Source: a bacterium
Lineage (GTDB): Bacteria > Bacteroidota > Bacteroidia > Flavobacteriales_D > Sanyastnellaceae
Direction: 5' to 3'
Assembly: GCA_029979565.1 (NCBI GenBank)
Contig: JAPOHG010000001.1
Location: forward strand, 62,001-126,000
Length of the DNA stretch: 64,000 bases
Shown: positions 25,162 through 35,385 of the stretch, one piece after another
How positions within the stretch are numbered: the stretch's first letter is position 1
How the letters are laid out: the number at the start of each line of letters is the position of its first letter
The notes under the pieces: generated by a model
Told to the model about the DNA's origin: nothing
Databases searched by the model: none
The model's input: only the letters and a program-made list of their open reading frames with translations
Program-made: the position numbers and the translations under genes

Positions 25162-27631
25162 TGCTGCTCGCCGCATGGTCTTGGCCTTTGCTTTTGTGGC
25201 ACTTGCCTTCGCTGGAGGAACGGCGCAGACCACCGAGGTACATGGACGGGTGTTCGATGCTCTGACCGGTGAAGCGCTGCCATACGTGAACGTGGTACTC
25301 GGGGCGGGAGGAATCGGCACGATGACGAATGAGCAAGGTGTGTATTCCATCGCAACAGAAGACCGACCGGGCCGTCTTTCCGTAACGTTCGTGGGTTACG
25401 CTACCCAATCCTTCGCTCTGGTGCGCGGCATTTCGCAGCAGATCAATGTCAGCCTCGAACCCAAGGCATTTGACCTCGGAGCAGCAGAGGTGCGCCCCAA
25501 CCGCAAGGAGGTAAACCCAGCAAAGCCACTGATTCAACGCATCATCGACGCCAAGCCCACGAACAACCCCGCCGCCTTACCCGCTGGTTGGCAGCGCATT
25601 CACAGCCGCATCGAAGTGGACTTTAATGACATCAATGAAGACCAAGCCAATGCCTGGTATTGGGGGGCGTTTGGGTTCGTATTCGATTACATGCACCACA
25701 ACGACGAGCGGAGTGCCTTGCCCATCATGTTCGGAGAAATCATCGCTGAGGAGGAATGGCAGTCGCAGCCCAAACGCAAAAAATCGAATGTCCTCGCCAC
25801 CCAGGTCAGCGGTGATTTCGGCTCAGGCGGAGATCTTTCTGCAGCTTCCATGAATGGCCGGTTTCCGGAAATCAACCTTTATGAAAACCAGCTATTGATG
25901 TTGGACCGGGTGTTCACCTCACCGCTGCATGACCGAGCGAATGCGCACTACCGATTTTACATCCTCGACACGTTGGAATGCGCGGGGCGCAGCACCTTTC
26001 ATATGGCCTTTATGCCGCGCAGAAAGGGAGAAATGACATTTGAAGGCGAACTCTGGGTGGACACCTTGACCCTCGCCCTCGCTCGGGTAAAAGCGCAGTT
26101 GAGCCCTGCGGCCAATATCAATTTTGTCCGAGGGATGGAATGGACCCAATCCTACCGGCTGGTCCCCGGCGGAAACGACGAAAACCGGTGGATGCTGAAT
26201 TCCGATTCCATGGTGTTCGATATGAGCATTGCCGATCGGACATTTGGAGCATACCTCCGCCGCACGAGCTCCATCACCGATCAGCGTTGGTCCAACGCAG
26301 CGCAGGATACTTCCCTTGCTAAAGGCCGCAGAATGACCTATGATTCCCTCGCCATCAAACGATCGGATGCCGAGTGGAGTCAGATGCGAACGGTGCCCCT
26401 GCTGGATGTCGAAACCGGCATTTTTGAAATGACCGACTCCATCATGGGCCTCCCACAGTGGCGGTTCGTAAAGGGTGCAGGGTACTTCCTCGGTTCCGGA
26501 TTTGTCCTGGCAGGGCCGCTCGAAATTGGGGCTTGGTGGTCGGCCTACACCCAGAACCCCACGGAAGGAGACCGTTACCGGTTGGACCTCCAAACCTCAA
26601 ACGCTTTCAGCACCCGGTTCATGCCCGCCGTGTTTGCGGCATACGGCACGTACGACAAGCGGTGGAAAGCTGGGGTTTCAGCTGATCTTATTTTGCGAAA
26701 GACCCCACGAACAGAGGCGTATTTTGAGATCAAACGAGACATGGAGCAATTTGGCATGGCAGGCATGCTGGACCAAGGCGAGGCCTTCACCTCGGCACTG
26801 CGAACAGACACCACCAACTTGCTTTCCGAAGTGTTCCGAAGCGAGGCCTCCATTTTGCATGAATTTGGCTCGGGTTTCACCGGCTTCTTCGAGTGGCGGC
26901 ACCGACGGGTAGGAACCGGCGGCCAATGGGACTTCATCAGCCCAGAAACTGGGTTGCCCATCGATCGCCTCATCACCACTGAGGCCACTGCTGCCTTGCG
27001 GTTTGCAAAAGGCGAACAATTCGTCGGTGGCGAATTCATCCGCCGAAGCTTGGGAACAGAGTGGCCCGTCCTCAATGCGACCGTAACCTGGGCCATACCC
27101 CATGTGCTGGGATCACAATACAACTACACGCGGTGTACCCTGGAAGGCTTCGACGAAATTCGCCTCGGTTGGTGGGGTCGATTGGAATGGCTGGCTGTGG
27201 CCGGCAAATATTTTGGTACGGCCCCATTTCCTTTGATGGAGGTTGTCCCGACGAGTGGAACGTTCTTCATGACAGCTGAAGCGTTCAACATGCTCCGTGT
27301 TTTCGAACGCGTGACCGACCAATGGGCCAGCGCCAGTGTGGAATGGCACGGGGATGGCATCCTTTTCAATCACCTTCCGCTGCTTCGGCGGCTTGAACTG
27401 CGCGAGGTAGTCGGCGTAAAAGGCATCACAGGCAGCTGGGACCCCAAGCACGAGGCCCTGTTGGAATTACCAGAAGGAACCACCGGGTTGAACGGTCCCT
27501 ACTCCGAATGCAGTGTGGGCCTGGAAAACATCTTTGGCTTTTTTCGCGTTGATGGGGTGTGGCGAACCGACCTGCCCCTCGCAGAACCGGCAAGTCGGGG
27601 CATCCGATTTGGCTTCTCCTTGGGCATTTGA
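25154..27631 (+). CDS. DUF5686 outer-membrane protein with carboxypeptidase-regulatory domain
   Basis: An 825-aa exported protein. After a signal peptide ([17 protein letters not shown]) comes a CarboxypepD_reg-like domain (about 27-115: [38 protein letters not shown]), as in SusC-type proteins. The remainder matches the DUF5686 layout: [11 protein letters not shown], long beta-rich segments and a C-terminal barrel ending [10 protein letters not shown]. This family is specific to Bacteroidota and its function is unknown; outer-membrane location is inferred. ATG 25154, overlapping tatC by eight bases, is chosen over the track start at 25061, which would lie deep within tatC. Confidence 0.8.
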   Translation: MHDAARRMVLAFAFVALAFAGGTAQTTEVHGRVFDALTGEALPYVNVVLGAGGIGTMTNEQGVYSIATEDRPGRLSVTFVGYATQSFALVRGISQQINVSLEPKAFDLGAAEVRPNRKEVNPAKPLIQRIIDAKPTNNPAALPAGWQRIHSRIEVDFNDINEDQANAWYWGAFGFVFDYMHHNDERSALPIMFGEIIAEEEWQSQPKRKKSNVLATQVSGDFGSGGDLSAASMNGRFPEINLYENQLLMLDRVFTSPLHDRANAHYRFYILDTLECAGRSTFHMAFMPRRKGEMTFEGELWVDTLTLALARVKAQLSPAANINFVRGMEWTQSYRLVPGGNDENRWMLNSDSMVFDMSIADRTFGAYLRRTSSITDQRWSNAAQDTSLAKGRRMTYDSLAIKRSDAEWSQMRTVPLLDVETGIFEMTDSIMGLPQWRFVKGAGYFLGSGFVLAGPLEIGAWWSAYTQNPTEGDRYRLDLQTSNAFSTRFMPAVFAAYGTYDKRWKAGVSADLILRKTPRTEAYFEIKRDMEQFGMAGMLDQGEAFTSALRTDTTNLLSEVFRSEASILHEFGSGFTGFFEWRHRRVGTGGQWDFISPETGLPIDRLITTEATAALRFAKGEQFVGGEFIRRSLGTEWPVLNATVTWAIPHVLGSQYNYTRCTLEGFDEIRLGWWGRLEWLAVAGKYFGTAPFPLMEVVPTSGTFFMTAEAFNMLRVFERVTDQWASASVEWHGDGILFNHLPLLRRLELREVVGVKGITGSWDPKHEALLELPEGTTGLNGPYSECSVGLENIFGFFRVDGVWRTDLPLAEPASRGIRFGFSLGI

Positions 27632-27645
27632 CGCCGCAGCGCCCT

Positions 27646-27653
27646 TATTTTAG
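27646..27653 (+). promoter_or_regulatory. Possible -7 box of lptB
   Basis: TATTTTAG, one mismatch to TAnnTTTG, followed by four bases and ATG 27658, the same spacing as for tatC and others. Confidence 0.4.
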
Positions 27654-27657
27654 ACCC

Positions 27658-28422
27658 ATGAAAACAACCGCCACCCCTGCTACCCTTCGCGCCGAAGGCT
27701 TGGTCAAACAATACGGCAAACGCCGGGTGGTCGATGGGGTGTCCCTGGAGGTCAATCCGGGTGAGGTTGTGGGATTATTGGGGCCAAACGGTGCAGGCAA
27801 AACGACCAGTTTCTACGCAGTGGTCGGGCTGGTACAACCGGACGCGGGCCAGGTGTTCGTCAACGACCAAGAGGTCACGGACCTGCCCATGTACAAGCGA
27901 GGGCGGATGGGCATCGGGTACCTCCCGCAAGAAGCATCCGTGTTCCGAAAGCTCACGGTGGAAGACAACATCATGGCCATCTTGGAACTGCAACCCCTGT
28001 CCAAAACGGAGCAAAAAGAGCGGTTGGAAGAGTTGATTCGGGAGTTCGGATTGGAAAAGGTGCGCAAGTCCAATGGAGATGTGTTGAGCGGTGGAGAACG
28101 TCGAAGAACCGAAATTGCGCGGTCATTGGCCACGGACCCCCAGTTCATCTTACTCGATGAGCCCTTCGCCGGGGTCGATCCCATCGCCGTAGAGGACATT
28201 CAACGCATTGTGGAGAAACTGCGCCTGCGCGGCATCGGCATCCTCATCACCGATCACAACGTACAAGAGACCTTGCACATCACCGACCGCGCCTACTTGC
28301 TTTTCGAAGGCCGCATCCTGAAACACGGAACGGCGGAAGAATTGGCCTCGGACGAACAGGTGAGGCGCGTGTACCTTGGTCAGAATTTCGTGCTGCGGCC
28401 TAAATCCGCCCTTGCTGACTGA
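27658..28422 (+). CDS. lptB: LPS export ABC transporter ATP-binding protein
   Basis: A 254-aa ATPase that powers extraction of lipopolysaccharide from the inner membrane with LptF/G. Walker A is GPNGAGKT (42-49), the Q-loop region has [12 protein letters not shown], the signature is LSGGERRR, Walker B is [13 protein letters not shown] and the H-loop is [10 protein letters not shown], all characteristic of LptB. The track start at 27559 lies inside the DUF5686 gene; ATG 27658 gives the usual N-terminus. LptF/G are not nearby. Its 3' end overlaps riboflavin synthase, on the other strand, by 23 bases. Confidence 0.96.
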   Translation: MKTTATPATLRAEGLVKQYGKRRVVDGVSLEVNPGEVVGLLGPNGAGKTTSFYAVVGLVQPDAGQVFVNDQEVTDLPMYKRGRMGIGYLPQEASVFRKLTVEDNIMAILELQPLSKTEQKERLEELIREFGLEKVRKSNGDVLSGGERRRTEIARSLATDPQFILLDEPFAGVDPIAVEDIQRIVEKLRLRGIGILITDHNVQETLHITDRAYLLFEGRILKHGTAEELASDEQVRRVYLGQNFVLRPKSALAD

Positions 28423-28996
28423 GCATACGCGCGACGTACTTCCCGATGACGTCGAATTCCAGATTGACCCGGTCCCCTTCCTGCAGGGCATGAAGATTGG
28501 TGTGTTCCCACGTGTAGGGAATGATGGCCACACTGAATCCGTCGGACTTGGAATCCACCACCGTTAAGCTGATGCCGTTCACCGTTATGGAACCTTTAGG
28601 CACCGTGACAAATTCGGGATGCACGTCATGGACAAATTCCAGCACCCAACTGCCGCTCTCATCTCGAATCTGAAGCAATGAGGCCGTGGTATCTACGTGG
28701 CCTTGGACGAGGTGACCGTCCAAGCGTCCCCCGAGTTGCGTGCAGCGCTCCAAGTTGACCACACTGCCCTCCTTCCACTGGCCCAAACTGGTTCGCTGCA
28801 TGGTTTCCTGAATGGCGGTCACCACGTAAGAGTCTTTAGCCAGTTCGACCACCGTGAGGCACACCCCGTCATGCGCCACACTCTGGTCTACCTGCAATTC
28901 GCCCGCAAACGGCGCAGAAACGGTGTAGTGCACATTCGTCCCTTCGCGAACCACCTTTTCAATCCGACCGTTTTGCTCTATGATTCCTGTAAACAT
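28400..28996 (-). CDS. ribE: Riboflavin synthase alpha chain
   Basis: A 198-aa enzyme that dismutates two molecules of 6,7-dimethyl-8-ribityllumazine to riboflavin. It has the two lumazine-binding repeats of the family: [12 protein letters not shown]...[12 protein letters not shown] and HVDTTASL...[13 protein letters not shown]. Full length. ATG 28996 lies one base after the stop of the T9SS-secreted protein gene, so it is probably expressed from that gene's transcript. Its last 23 bases overlap the end of lptB tail to tail. No FMN riboswitch is present. Confidence 0.95.
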   Translation of the reverse strand: MFTGIIEQNGRIEKVVREGTNVHYTVSAPFAGELQVDQSVAHDGVCLTVVELAKDSYVVTAIQETMQRTSLGQWKEGSVVNLERCTQLGGRLDGHLVQGHVDTTASLLQIRDESGSWVLEFVHDVHPEFVTVPKGSITVNGISLTVVDSKSDGFSVAIIPYTWEHTNLHALQEGDRVNLEFDVIGKYVARMLSQQGRI

Positions 28997-28997
28997 G

Positions 28998-31673
28998 CTA
29001 TTCGCTTAGGGGTGCAACACCTCCCATCATATGAAGTTCACCACTGAAACGCTCTTCCACCAAGCCCACGAGCCGAATCGTCCACACCCGAGCGGTGTAG
29101 AAGTACACCCCGTCAGCGCACATCCTTCCTTCTTTGTGCATGCCGTTCCAATTGATGCCGGGATCACTCGTCTTATACACTTCTTCCCCTAGTCGATTGT
29201 AAATGCGCACATCGACAGAGTCGATGAACTTCCAGGGGAAGGCCTGAAATGAGTCGTTTAGCTGATCGAGGTTGGGCGTAAAGACGTTGGGCACGAAGTA
29301 AAAAGGACAGTTGTCGGCGCACAAGGTATCGCTGAGGGTGCTTTCGTTGCGGCGCAGCGTTCCATCCGGTCCCGGCTGCAAGCTATCCAACGCTGTCACA
29401 GCAAAACATCCCGCGATGGTCCCGCGTTCACCGAACGCGTTCCACGTGTACATCAATTGCGCAGGATCACTGAAGATTTCAACCGGGCGCAGCGTATCAT
29501 CCAACGTTGGCGCCCAGTACAATTGATACGCCATGACGTCATCAGCACATCCAGCAATGTTGCTCCATGCCATCTCATTGTGCTCCTCGATGCAATCCGC
29601 ATCCATCGAAAAATCAGGCGCGCACGGCGGCGTATAATCGAAGGGTTTGGCACATGCCCGTTGACTCCAATTCAACAGCGGTCCTGGAAGCGCGTCTCCA
29701 TCATAATGCCCAGCGGTCTCGACACGGTAGCAATACGTTTGGTTGTTGATCAACCCTGTATCCGTATATGTCGACTCCGTGGTGGTCGCGAGCCACTCGT
29801 CGCCCGCAGCGCCTTCTTTGTAAATGGTGTAGGCATCGACCCACCATGGAAAAAATCCAGACACGGTCAACGTCAATGCATTGTCGCTCGGCTCGAGCGA
29901 CAACCACGGGGTCTCTGCCGGAGCGGACATCCCCATCTCACCGGCCACACTCACACATTCGACTCGGTACACCCAAGGACGGGTGTCGGTATCAATCCCC
30001 GCGTGAACCCAATTTGTATCCGGGTCATTCAAGTAGAAGCCCGAAGCGGTTTCATGCAACACATTCAACTCATCTGCTCCGACTGCTCCGCCCCATACCC
30101 GATAATAATAAGGTCCGGGAAACACCACCGTATCAGCATCCGTGGGGGGCGACCACCGCAACTCCACAGCTCCATTCAATTCATCCGTTGCTTGGACAGA
30201 CGCCCGGGTGATGACCGGAACATCTTTTCGAATGGTTGCACACACTTCGTTGCTAGCCATGGATTCCCCGCTGCCCGGCCATTCGGTGACCACGCGGTAA
30301 CAATACGTTGCACCAAACGAGAGCAAGTCATCATCAACGTACGCGGTCGATTCCAGCCCTTCTACCGTCCCAAGGAAGGTGAATCCGTACGTGTCAGGAA
30401 TGCCCGTCTCGCAGGCATGCGGCATCCAATCCAATGAATCCACCCGGCGGAAGATGTGGTAACGGCCTGCAGTGGATTTCCAGCTTGGGAGCTCGTTGGT
30501 GCATTGATGGGCATTCCATTCCAAGACAATGGCATTGCCAACCGCTTCGGCCGATGTCAACGCAACACCCGGTGCAACAACGCGAATTTGGAACGTCTCC
30601 AAATCCATCAACTGCACCTGTCCGCTGTTGTCTTCCGCTCGTACCACCACTTGGTATGGCGCCTCCCGCACCTCCGTGCACTCAGGAGACCACACGAATT
30701 GCCCAATTCCCGCGCCGAGGTCGGAGAAGTTGGCCGGATTTTCAACTTCGGAAAGCGGCCCGCCAATGGCATCCAAGTCCACGCTGTCTCCATCCGGATC
30801 GGAAGCGTTCACCAAGAAGGAAAGAAAGCTTCCGGCCACCACACAGGTATCGGGGATGTTGGCAATCTCAGGCGGCTGATTCGTGCACGACTCCACCGTA
30901 ATTTGCATGTCCCGCACGACTTCACCCACTTTGATCAGCACTCCATCCACATCACGCCACTCTTGGATGCGCAAGGCCACATTGTAAATCCCAGCGATTT
31001 GGGGAACCTCCCAAACCACATCGCCGTACTCGGCATCAATGGTGAAACTGTCGTCCTCCGGACTCACCTCATCCGGCGGCACGTAATCGGGAATGATGTC
31101 CGAGTCGAATCCCCTGCACGGGACGAGGTCGTACGTCAACAGGTCGCCGTCGGGATCGTGGGCACCAGGGTTGTGAATCCACGGCTGGAAAAGGCATGCA
31201 TTTTGTTGCGCAGGGTTCAAGAGCTGCACCGAATTGTTGTGCCCCGCCAGCGGATCAATGATCAAGAGCGTACTGATGGAAAACGGCACATCGACAGAAC
31301 CCGGGATGTTCAGCACACCTTGGTTCCGGTTGGGGTCCTCCACCCGAATTTCAAAAATACCAGGCCCGCCGTACGTATGGTTGCCACGGTACCGGTTGAT
31401 TTGGATGTCATCGGGCAACAGCTGAACGGTTTCCCGTTCGAGGCTATCGATGGGCTCGTCCACCTCATCACCCCAGTACAAATAGAGCCAAGGTCGATCG
31501 GCTGGCGCGCTGGTTTTGGTGTACGTGGTGATTAAGATTTCGTAGGTCAATCCCTCCACGTGGGTGTAGGTAATCTCTCCCGCACGGTTGTGCGTCGCAT
31601 GCGCTGATAATGCCCAAAAAACCAAGGGCAACAGCAACACCAATTTCCGCGCGAAAAACCGTTGAAAAACCAT
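28998..31673 (-). CDS. Secreted multidomain protein with T9SS type B (gliding-motility) C-terminal domain
   Basis: An 891-aa exported protein with a signal peptide (LVLLLPLVFWALSAHA). The N-terminal half starts with THNRAGEITYTHVEGLTYEI, a domain often seen at the head of Bacteroidota gliding-associated proteins, and includes a dystroglycan/cadherin-like module (NQPPEIANIPDTCVVAGSFLSFLVNASDPDGD). Several fibronectin-III-like repeats follow. The last 100 residues (FVPNVFTPNLDQLND...VRIYNRLGEEVY...WNG...DGVYFY) are the type B sorting domain for type IX secretion. It is likely displayed on or released from the surface. ATG 31673 is chosen for its signal peptide. ribE follows after one base. Confidence 0.9.
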   Translation of the reverse strand: MVFQRFFARKLVLLLPLVFWALSAHATHNRAGEITYTHVEGLTYEILITTYTKTSAPADRPWLYLYWGDEVDEPIDSLERETVQLLPDDIQINRYRGNHTYGGPGIFEIRVEDPNRNQGVLNIPGSVDVPFSISTLLIIDPLAGHNNSVQLLNPAQQNACLFQPWIHNPGAHDPDGDLLTYDLVPCRGFDSDIIPDYVPPDEVSPEDDSFTIDAEYGDVVWEVPQIAGIYNVALRIQEWRDVDGVLIKVGEVVRDMQITVESCTNQPPEIANIPDTCVVAGSFLSFLVNASDPDGDSVDLDAIGGPLSEVENPANFSDLGAGIGQFVWSPECTEVREAPYQVVVRAEDNSGQVQLMDLETFQIRVVAPGVALTSAEAVGNAIVLEWNAHQCTNELPSWKSTAGRYHIFRRVDSLDWMPHACETGIPDTYGFTFLGTVEGLESTAYVDDDLLSFGATYCYRVVTEWPGSGESMASNEVCATIRKDVPVITRASVQATDELNGAVELRWSPPTDADTVVFPGPYYYRVWGGAVGADELNVLHETASGFYLNDPDTNWVHAGIDTDTRPWVYRVECVSVAGEMGMSAPAETPWLSLEPSDNALTLTVSGFFPWWVDAYTIYKEGAAGDEWLATTTESTYTDTGLINNQTYCYRVETAGHYDGDALPGPLLNWSQRACAKPFDYTPPCAPDFSMDADCIEEHNEMAWSNIAGCADDVMAYQLYWAPTLDDTLRPVEIFSDPAQLMYTWNAFGERGTIAGCFAVTALDSLQPGPDGTLRRNESTLSDTLCADNCPFYFVPNVFTPNLDQLNDSFQAFPWKFIDSVDVRIYNRLGEEVYKTSDPGINWNGMHKEGRMCADGVYFYTARVWTIRLVGLVEERFSGELHMMGGVAPLSE

Positions 31674-31706
31674 CTTGATGCAAGTTAGGACAAGGAAGCC
31701 AACCGT

Positions 31707-31714
31707 TAACTTTG
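31707..31714 (+). promoter_or_regulatory. -7 box of pdxA
   Basis: TAACTTTG, exact TAnnTTTG match, nine bases before ATG 31724. A TTAG at 31685-31688 with an 18-base spacer could be a weak -33 box. Confidence 0.6.
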
Positions 31715-31723
31715 GGCCCACAA

Positions 31724-32791
31724 ATGGCTTCCAAAAAAAAACCAACAACCATCGGATTCAGTTGCGGCGACCCCAACGGGATTGGCGCTGAAATCCTCCT
31801 CAAGGTGTTTCAAGACAACCGCATGTTTCGGGAAGCAACACCTGTGTTTTACGGAACGTCCAACCTGATTGAAGCCGCCGCAGAGAAAGTGGGCGAACCG
31901 GAAGTCAAATGGTCTGTGGTGGAAGGAGCCGACAAAGCGAAGGCGGACCAGATCAATGTAGTGAGCATCCAAGAAGAATCTTGGGATATCCAATGGGGGC
32001 AGGTCGATGGCGCTGCAGGCGACTTCGCAATGAACGCGCTCGAAACGGTTGTCAATGACTTGGCAAGCACGAAAGTTGACGTCTTGGTGACGCTGCCCAT
32101 TCACAAGGAAGCCATGCGCCAAGGGGCGTTCAAGCACCCTGGCCATACTGAATACCTTGCCGACTTTGCCAACGTGGATGAAGTGCTCATGCTCCTCGTT
32201 TCCGGCGACCTTCGCGTCGGCATGTGCACCGGCCACGTCGCCTTAAAGGATGTATCGGCTCTGCTCAATCCGGATTTAATCAAAGCCAAAGCGCGTTTGA
32301 TGCACGATTCCTTGATGCGCGATTTTGGAATTGCCCAACCGCGAATCGCTGTGCTCGGCCTGAATCCCCATGCCAGCGACAACGGGCTTATGGGTGATGA
32401 GGAAAAGCAGATCATTTCACCGGCTATCAAGGATCTAAGTGCTGAAGGCAAATTCGTCATGGGTCCCTACCCCGCAGACGGATTCTTCGGTGCAGGGACG
32501 CACAGGCAATTCGACGGGGTGCTCGCTATGTATCACGACCAAGGGCTTGGACCGTTCAAGGCGCTGAGCTTTGGAAACGGTGTGAACTTCACGGCCGGGT
32601 TGCCCATTGTACGAACCAGCCCCGACCACGGGACGGGTTTTGACATTGCAGGACAAGGCATCGCAAGCCCTGATTCATTGCGCGCAGCCATCTACTTATC
32701 ACGGGACATTCGGTTCAACCGGATCGAGCACCGCACACTTACGGCAAATCCCCTCGAGATTGCTCCTCCCAAGCGAAAGGAGCGCTACTAA
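31724..32791 (+). CDS. pdxA: 4-hydroxythreonine-4-phosphate dehydrogenase
   Basis: A 355-aa metal- and NAD-dependent enzyme in the DXP-dependent vitamin B6 pathway. The N-terminus IGFSCGDPNGIGAEI is the family opening; the metal-binding histidines lie in FKHPGHTEYLA and in AMYHDQGLGPFKAL, and the C-terminal VRTSPDHGTGFDIAGQG is diagnostic. Start ATG 31724 was chosen from the promoter box nine bases upstream. The gene diverges from the T9SS-secreted protein; the 50-base region between starts holds both promoters. Confidence 0.96.
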   Translation: MASKKKPTTIGFSCGDPNGIGAEILLKVFQDNRMFREATPVFYGTSNLIEAAAEKVGEPEVKWSVVEGADKAKADQINVVSIQEESWDIQWGQVDGAAGDFAMNALETVVNDLASTKVDVLVTLPIHKEAMRQGAFKHPGHTEYLADFANVDEVLMLLVSGDLRVGMCTGHVALKDVSALLNPDLIKAKARLMHDSLMRDFGIAQPRIAVLGLNPHASDNGLMGDEEKQIISPAIKDLSAEGKFVMGPYPADGFFGAGTHRQFDGVLAMYHDQGLGPFKALSFGNGVNFTAGLPIVRTSPDHGTGFDIAGQGIASPDSLRAAIYLSRDIRFNRIEHRTLTANPLEIAPPKRKERY

Positions 32792-32830
32792 ATCCGTTCC
32801 GGTCATCCGCAAAATGGCCGGCAAATCAAA

Positions 32831-32862
32831 TTTGCTCAATCAGGTTGTTGTGACTACCTTTG
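32831..32862 (+). promoter_or_regulatory. Complete Bacteroidota-type promoter of the DUF177-rpmF unit
   Basis: TTTG, exactly 20 bases, then TACCTTTG. Both boxes are exact matches to the TTTG-N19/20-TAnnTTTG consensus, making this the best promoter in the window. Confidence 0.8.
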
Positions 32863-32884
32863 CACTCCCCAAAATGAGGAGGTT

Positions 32885-33430
32885 GTGGATCACTTGGCAC
32901 CCTTTCGCATCCCGTTCGTGGGACTCAAGCCCGGTCAACACGACTTCCAAATGGAGGTGGATTCGTTGTTCTTTGAATCTTTTCCCTCTTCCGAAACCGA
33001 TCAAATCAGCGGTAAAGCAGAGGTGACCATTGACAAGCTCGGCTCGAAATTGGATTGCATTGTACGTTTCAACGGTGCTGCAGTCCTTTCCTGCGACCGC
33101 TGCCTTGGAGATGTTCAAATCCCCCTCGCATTTGACGAGCGCCTGGTTGTCCAACTCGGCGAGTCGACGAACACCGAAGAGGAGATATGGACATTGGGCC
33201 CGGAGTCCTATGAATTGGACCTCAGCCAGCCCATCTTCGAATGGATGCATTTGTATCTGCCCTCGCGCAGACTGCACGCCTCCGAAGACCAATGCGATCC
33301 TGCCATGACGGCTTATTTGAATGGAAGCGGAACAGCATCGACCGATCCGGATGGGTCATCGGACGATGGGGGAACGGATGAGAACGACGGAATTGACCCG
33401 CGTTGGAATGCATTGAAAGACTTGAAATAA
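32885..33430 (+). CDS. DUF177 (YceD-like) protein upstream of rpmF
   Basis: A 181-aa protein of the YceD/DUF177 family. It opens [25 protein letters not shown], carries the conserved CDRCLGD motif in the middle and ends with an acidic linker and [11 protein letters not shown]. YceD homologues are nearly always next to rpmF and are implicated in 23S rRNA/50S biogenesis in some bacteria and plants. The start is GTG 32885, with AGGAGG two bases before it: the only good Shine-Dalgarno-like sequence I saw, though the spacing is short. rpmF follows after seven bases. Confidence 0.85.
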   Translation: MDHLAPFRIPFVGLKPGQHDFQMEVDSLFFESFPSSETDQISGKAEVTIDKLGSKLDCIVRFNGAAVLSCDRCLGDVQIPLAFDERLVVQLGESTNTEEEIWTLGPESYELDLSQPIFEWMHLYLPSRRLHASEDQCDPAMTAYLNGSGTASTDPDGSSDDGGTDENDGIDPRWNALKDLK

Positions 33431-33437
33431 TACCACC

Positions 33438-33626
33438 ATGGCACATCCCAAACGACGCCAAAGTAAGGCCCGCACGCGCAAACGCCGTGCACATGACGCA
33501 CTCACAGCACCACAGGTAGCTGCGTGTCCAACCACTGGCCAACCCCACCTTTTTCACCGCGCCCACTGGCACGAAGGAAAGCTGTACTACAAAGGCAAAG
33601 TGGTGATGGAGAAGGCGGAAGCCTAA
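33438..33626 (+). CDS. rpmF: 50S ribosomal protein L32
   Basis: A 62-aa ribosomal protein with the typical start [21 protein letters not shown] and the C-terminal [15 protein letters not shown]. Only one cysteine is left of the four in the zinc-ribbon form (AACPTTGQ), so this is the zinc-independent type. It sits in the conserved order DUF177-rpmF-fabH, with seven bases from DUF177 and an intrinsic terminator downstream, before fabH. Confidence 0.96.
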   Translation: MAHPKRRQSKARTRKRRAHDALTAPQVAACPTTGQPHLFHRAHWHEGKLYYKGKVVMEKAEA

Positions 33627-33673
33627 CCAAACGATTTGATGTCAGTCATGGCCGTTCGCGGCCAACACACTTG

Positions 33674-33700
33674 AAAAGGAGGCCCAGTGCCTCCTTTTTT
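33674..33700 (+). terminator. Intrinsic terminator after rpmF
   Basis: AAAAGGAGGC, loop CCAGT, GCCTCCTTTTTT: a six-pair GC-rich core extended by A-T pairs and a six-T run. It separates rpmF from fabH, which has its own promoter. Confidence 0.9.
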
Positions 33701-33770
33701 CATGCCCAGTCTTCCACATTCTCACAGGAATTCCGGGAAAAAAAGCCCTTTTTCGCATGATTCCACCCGC

Positions 33771-33778
33771 TATCTTTG
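33771..33778 (+). promoter_or_regulatory. -7 box of fabH
   Basis: TATCTTTG, exact TAnnTTTG match, 29 bases before ATG 33808 and downstream of the rpmF terminator. Confidence 0.6.
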
Positions 33779-33807
33779 GCGGCTATTCCAATCAAAATCA
33801 ATAGCAC

Positions 33808-34791
33808 ATGCGCGCTGCCATTACTGCTGTAGCAGGCTACTTGCCCGATGACGTCTTGACCAACGCCGATTTGGAGAAGATGGTTGACACCAACGACGAG
33901 TGGATCCGTTCCCGCACGGGAATCCAAGAACGCCGAATCCTCAAAGATCCCACCAAAGCCACATCGGACATGGGTGCTGAGGCGGTCAAGGAGCTGTTGG
34001 AAAAGCGTGGCATCGATGCGACCGAAGTGGACCTGATCATCTGTGCCACCGTCACTGCCGATATGCACTTCCCGGCGACCGCCAACCTTATCGCCGACAA
34101 GGTCGGAGCGGTGAATTCGTGGGGTTATGATCTGAGCGCTGCGTGCTCGGGGTTCATTTTCGCCTTGACGACTGGAGCCCAATTCGTTGAAAGCGGTCGG
34201 TACAAAAAGGTGGTCATTGTCGGGGCCGACAAAATGAGCTCCATCATTGACTACACCGACCGCACCACGTGCATATTATTTGGCGATGCTGCTGCTGCCG
34301 TCCTGCTTGAACCCTCGGAAGAGTACGGTGTCATTGACCACAAGCTTCACGTAGACGGGACCGGTGCAAATTTTTTACGTCAAAAAGCAGGTGGTTCACT
34401 TCATCCTCCTACCCATGAGACCGTGGATGCGAAGGAACACTACATCACGCAAGATGGTCAGCCGGTATTCAAAGCGGCTGTAAAAGGCATGGCGGACGTG
34501 AGTTACGACATCATGCAACAAAACAACCTCGCCCCCGAAGATGTGGCGTGGTTGGTCCCACACCAGGCCAACCTGCGCATCATCGATGCCACCCAACGCC
34601 GCATGGGCCTGCCTGCCGAGAAGGTGATGATCAACATCCAGAAATACGGCAACACCACCGCGGCCACCATCCCCTTGTGTTTGCGCGATTGGGAACAACA
34701 ACTGAATGCCGGTGACAACATCATCCTCGCCGCCTTTGGCGGAGGTTTCACATGGGGTGCCGTGTACCTCCAATGGGCGTACAACAGCTGA
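33808..34791 (+). CDS. fabH: 3-oxoacyl-ACP synthase III
   Basis: A 327-aa condensing enzyme that starts fatty-acid synthesis from acyl-CoA and malonyl-ACP. The catalytic Cys is C113 in LSAACSGFIFAL, His in VPHQANLRII and Asn in YGNTTAATIPL, giving an intact Cys-His-Asn triad. DEWIRSRTGI near residue 30 is a family marker. It precedes accB and accC, the first committed step of the same pathway, and follows rpmF as in many bacteria. Confidence 0.96.
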   Translation: MRAAITAVAGYLPDDVLTNADLEKMVDTNDEWIRSRTGIQERRILKDPTKATSDMGAEAVKELLEKRGIDATEVDLIICATVTADMHFPATANLIADKVGAVNSWGYDLSAACSGFIFALTTGAQFVESGRYKKVVIVGADKMSSIIDYTDRTTCILFGDAAAAVLLEPSEEYGVIDHKLHVDGTGANFLRQKAGGSLHPPTHETVDAKEHYITQDGQPVFKAAVKGMADVSYDIMQQNNLAPEDVAWLVPHQANLRIIDATQRRMGLPAEKVMINIQKYGNTTAATIPLCLRDWEQQLNAGDNIILAAFGGGFTWGAVYLQWAYNS

Positions 34792-34835
34792 CACAACGCT
34801 TACCCTTGCTTCAAAAGAGACCAATTAAAACTGCC

Positions 34836-34843
34836 TACCTTTG
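34836..34843 (+). promoter_or_regulatory. -7 box of accB
   Basis: TACCTTTG, exact TAnnTTTG match, 20 bases before ATG 34864. No good -33 box at the expected distance. Confidence 0.55.
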
Positions 34844-34863
34844 GCCTTTAAATTGTCATAACC

Positions 34864-35373
34864 ATGGACATTTCTGAAATTCAAGACCTGATCAAGTTCA
34901 TCGCAAAAGCCGGTGTAACTGAAGTTGAGATTGAGAAAAAGGACTTTAAGATTACCATTAAGTCCGAAATGCCGAAAAAGAAAGGTGCAGCTGCAGCAGC
35001 AGAAGCAACCATTCAAATGCCGGTTCCCGTGGCCGCCATGCCCCAGGCACCTGTAGCGGCGGTGGCTCCGGCTGCAGCACCAGCGCCCGCCGCGGCACCC
35101 GAAGCGCCAAAAGCGACCGCTGACGAAGACAGCTACATCACCGTAAAGTCACCCATGATTGGCACGTTCTACCGCCGTTCGTCGCCCGACAAAGACCCCT
35201 TTGTGGAAGTCGGGAATTCCGTCAAGAACGGAGACGTTTTGTGCGTCATCGAAGCCATGAAACTTTTCAATGAGATTGAGTCGGAGGTCACAGGAAAAAT
35301 CGTCAAGATTCTTGTCGATGACAACAGCCCTGTTGAATACGATCAGCCACTTTTCTTGGTGGATCCTTCGTAA
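34864..35373 (+). CDS. accB: Biotin carboxyl carrier protein of acetyl-CoA carboxylase
   Basis: A 169-aa carrier. N-terminal helices (1-40) are followed by a flexible Ala/Pro-rich linker (about 42-88) and the biotinyl domain with K133 in [11 protein letters not shown], the biotin attachment site. The [22 protein letters not shown] segment includes the acetyl-CoA-carboxylase-type thumb. It hands CO2 from AccC to the carboxyltransferase, which is not in the window. accC starts 12 bases downstream. Confidence 0.97.
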   Translation: MDISEIQDLIKFIAKAGVTEVEIEKKDFKITIKSEMPKKKGAAAAAEATIQMPVPVAAMPQAPVAAVAPAAAPAPAAAPEAPKATADEDSYITVKSPMIGTFYRRSSPDKDPFVEVGNSVKNGDVLCVIEAMKLFNEIESEVTGKIVKILVDDNSPVEYDQPLFLVDPS

Positions 35374-35385
35374 ACATCCCCTGCC

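Noticed and set aside
30456-31535. 359-aa plus-strand ORF opposite the T9SS-secreted protein
   Set aside because: Shadow ORF, no motifs; the minus-strand reading has a signal peptide and sorting domain.
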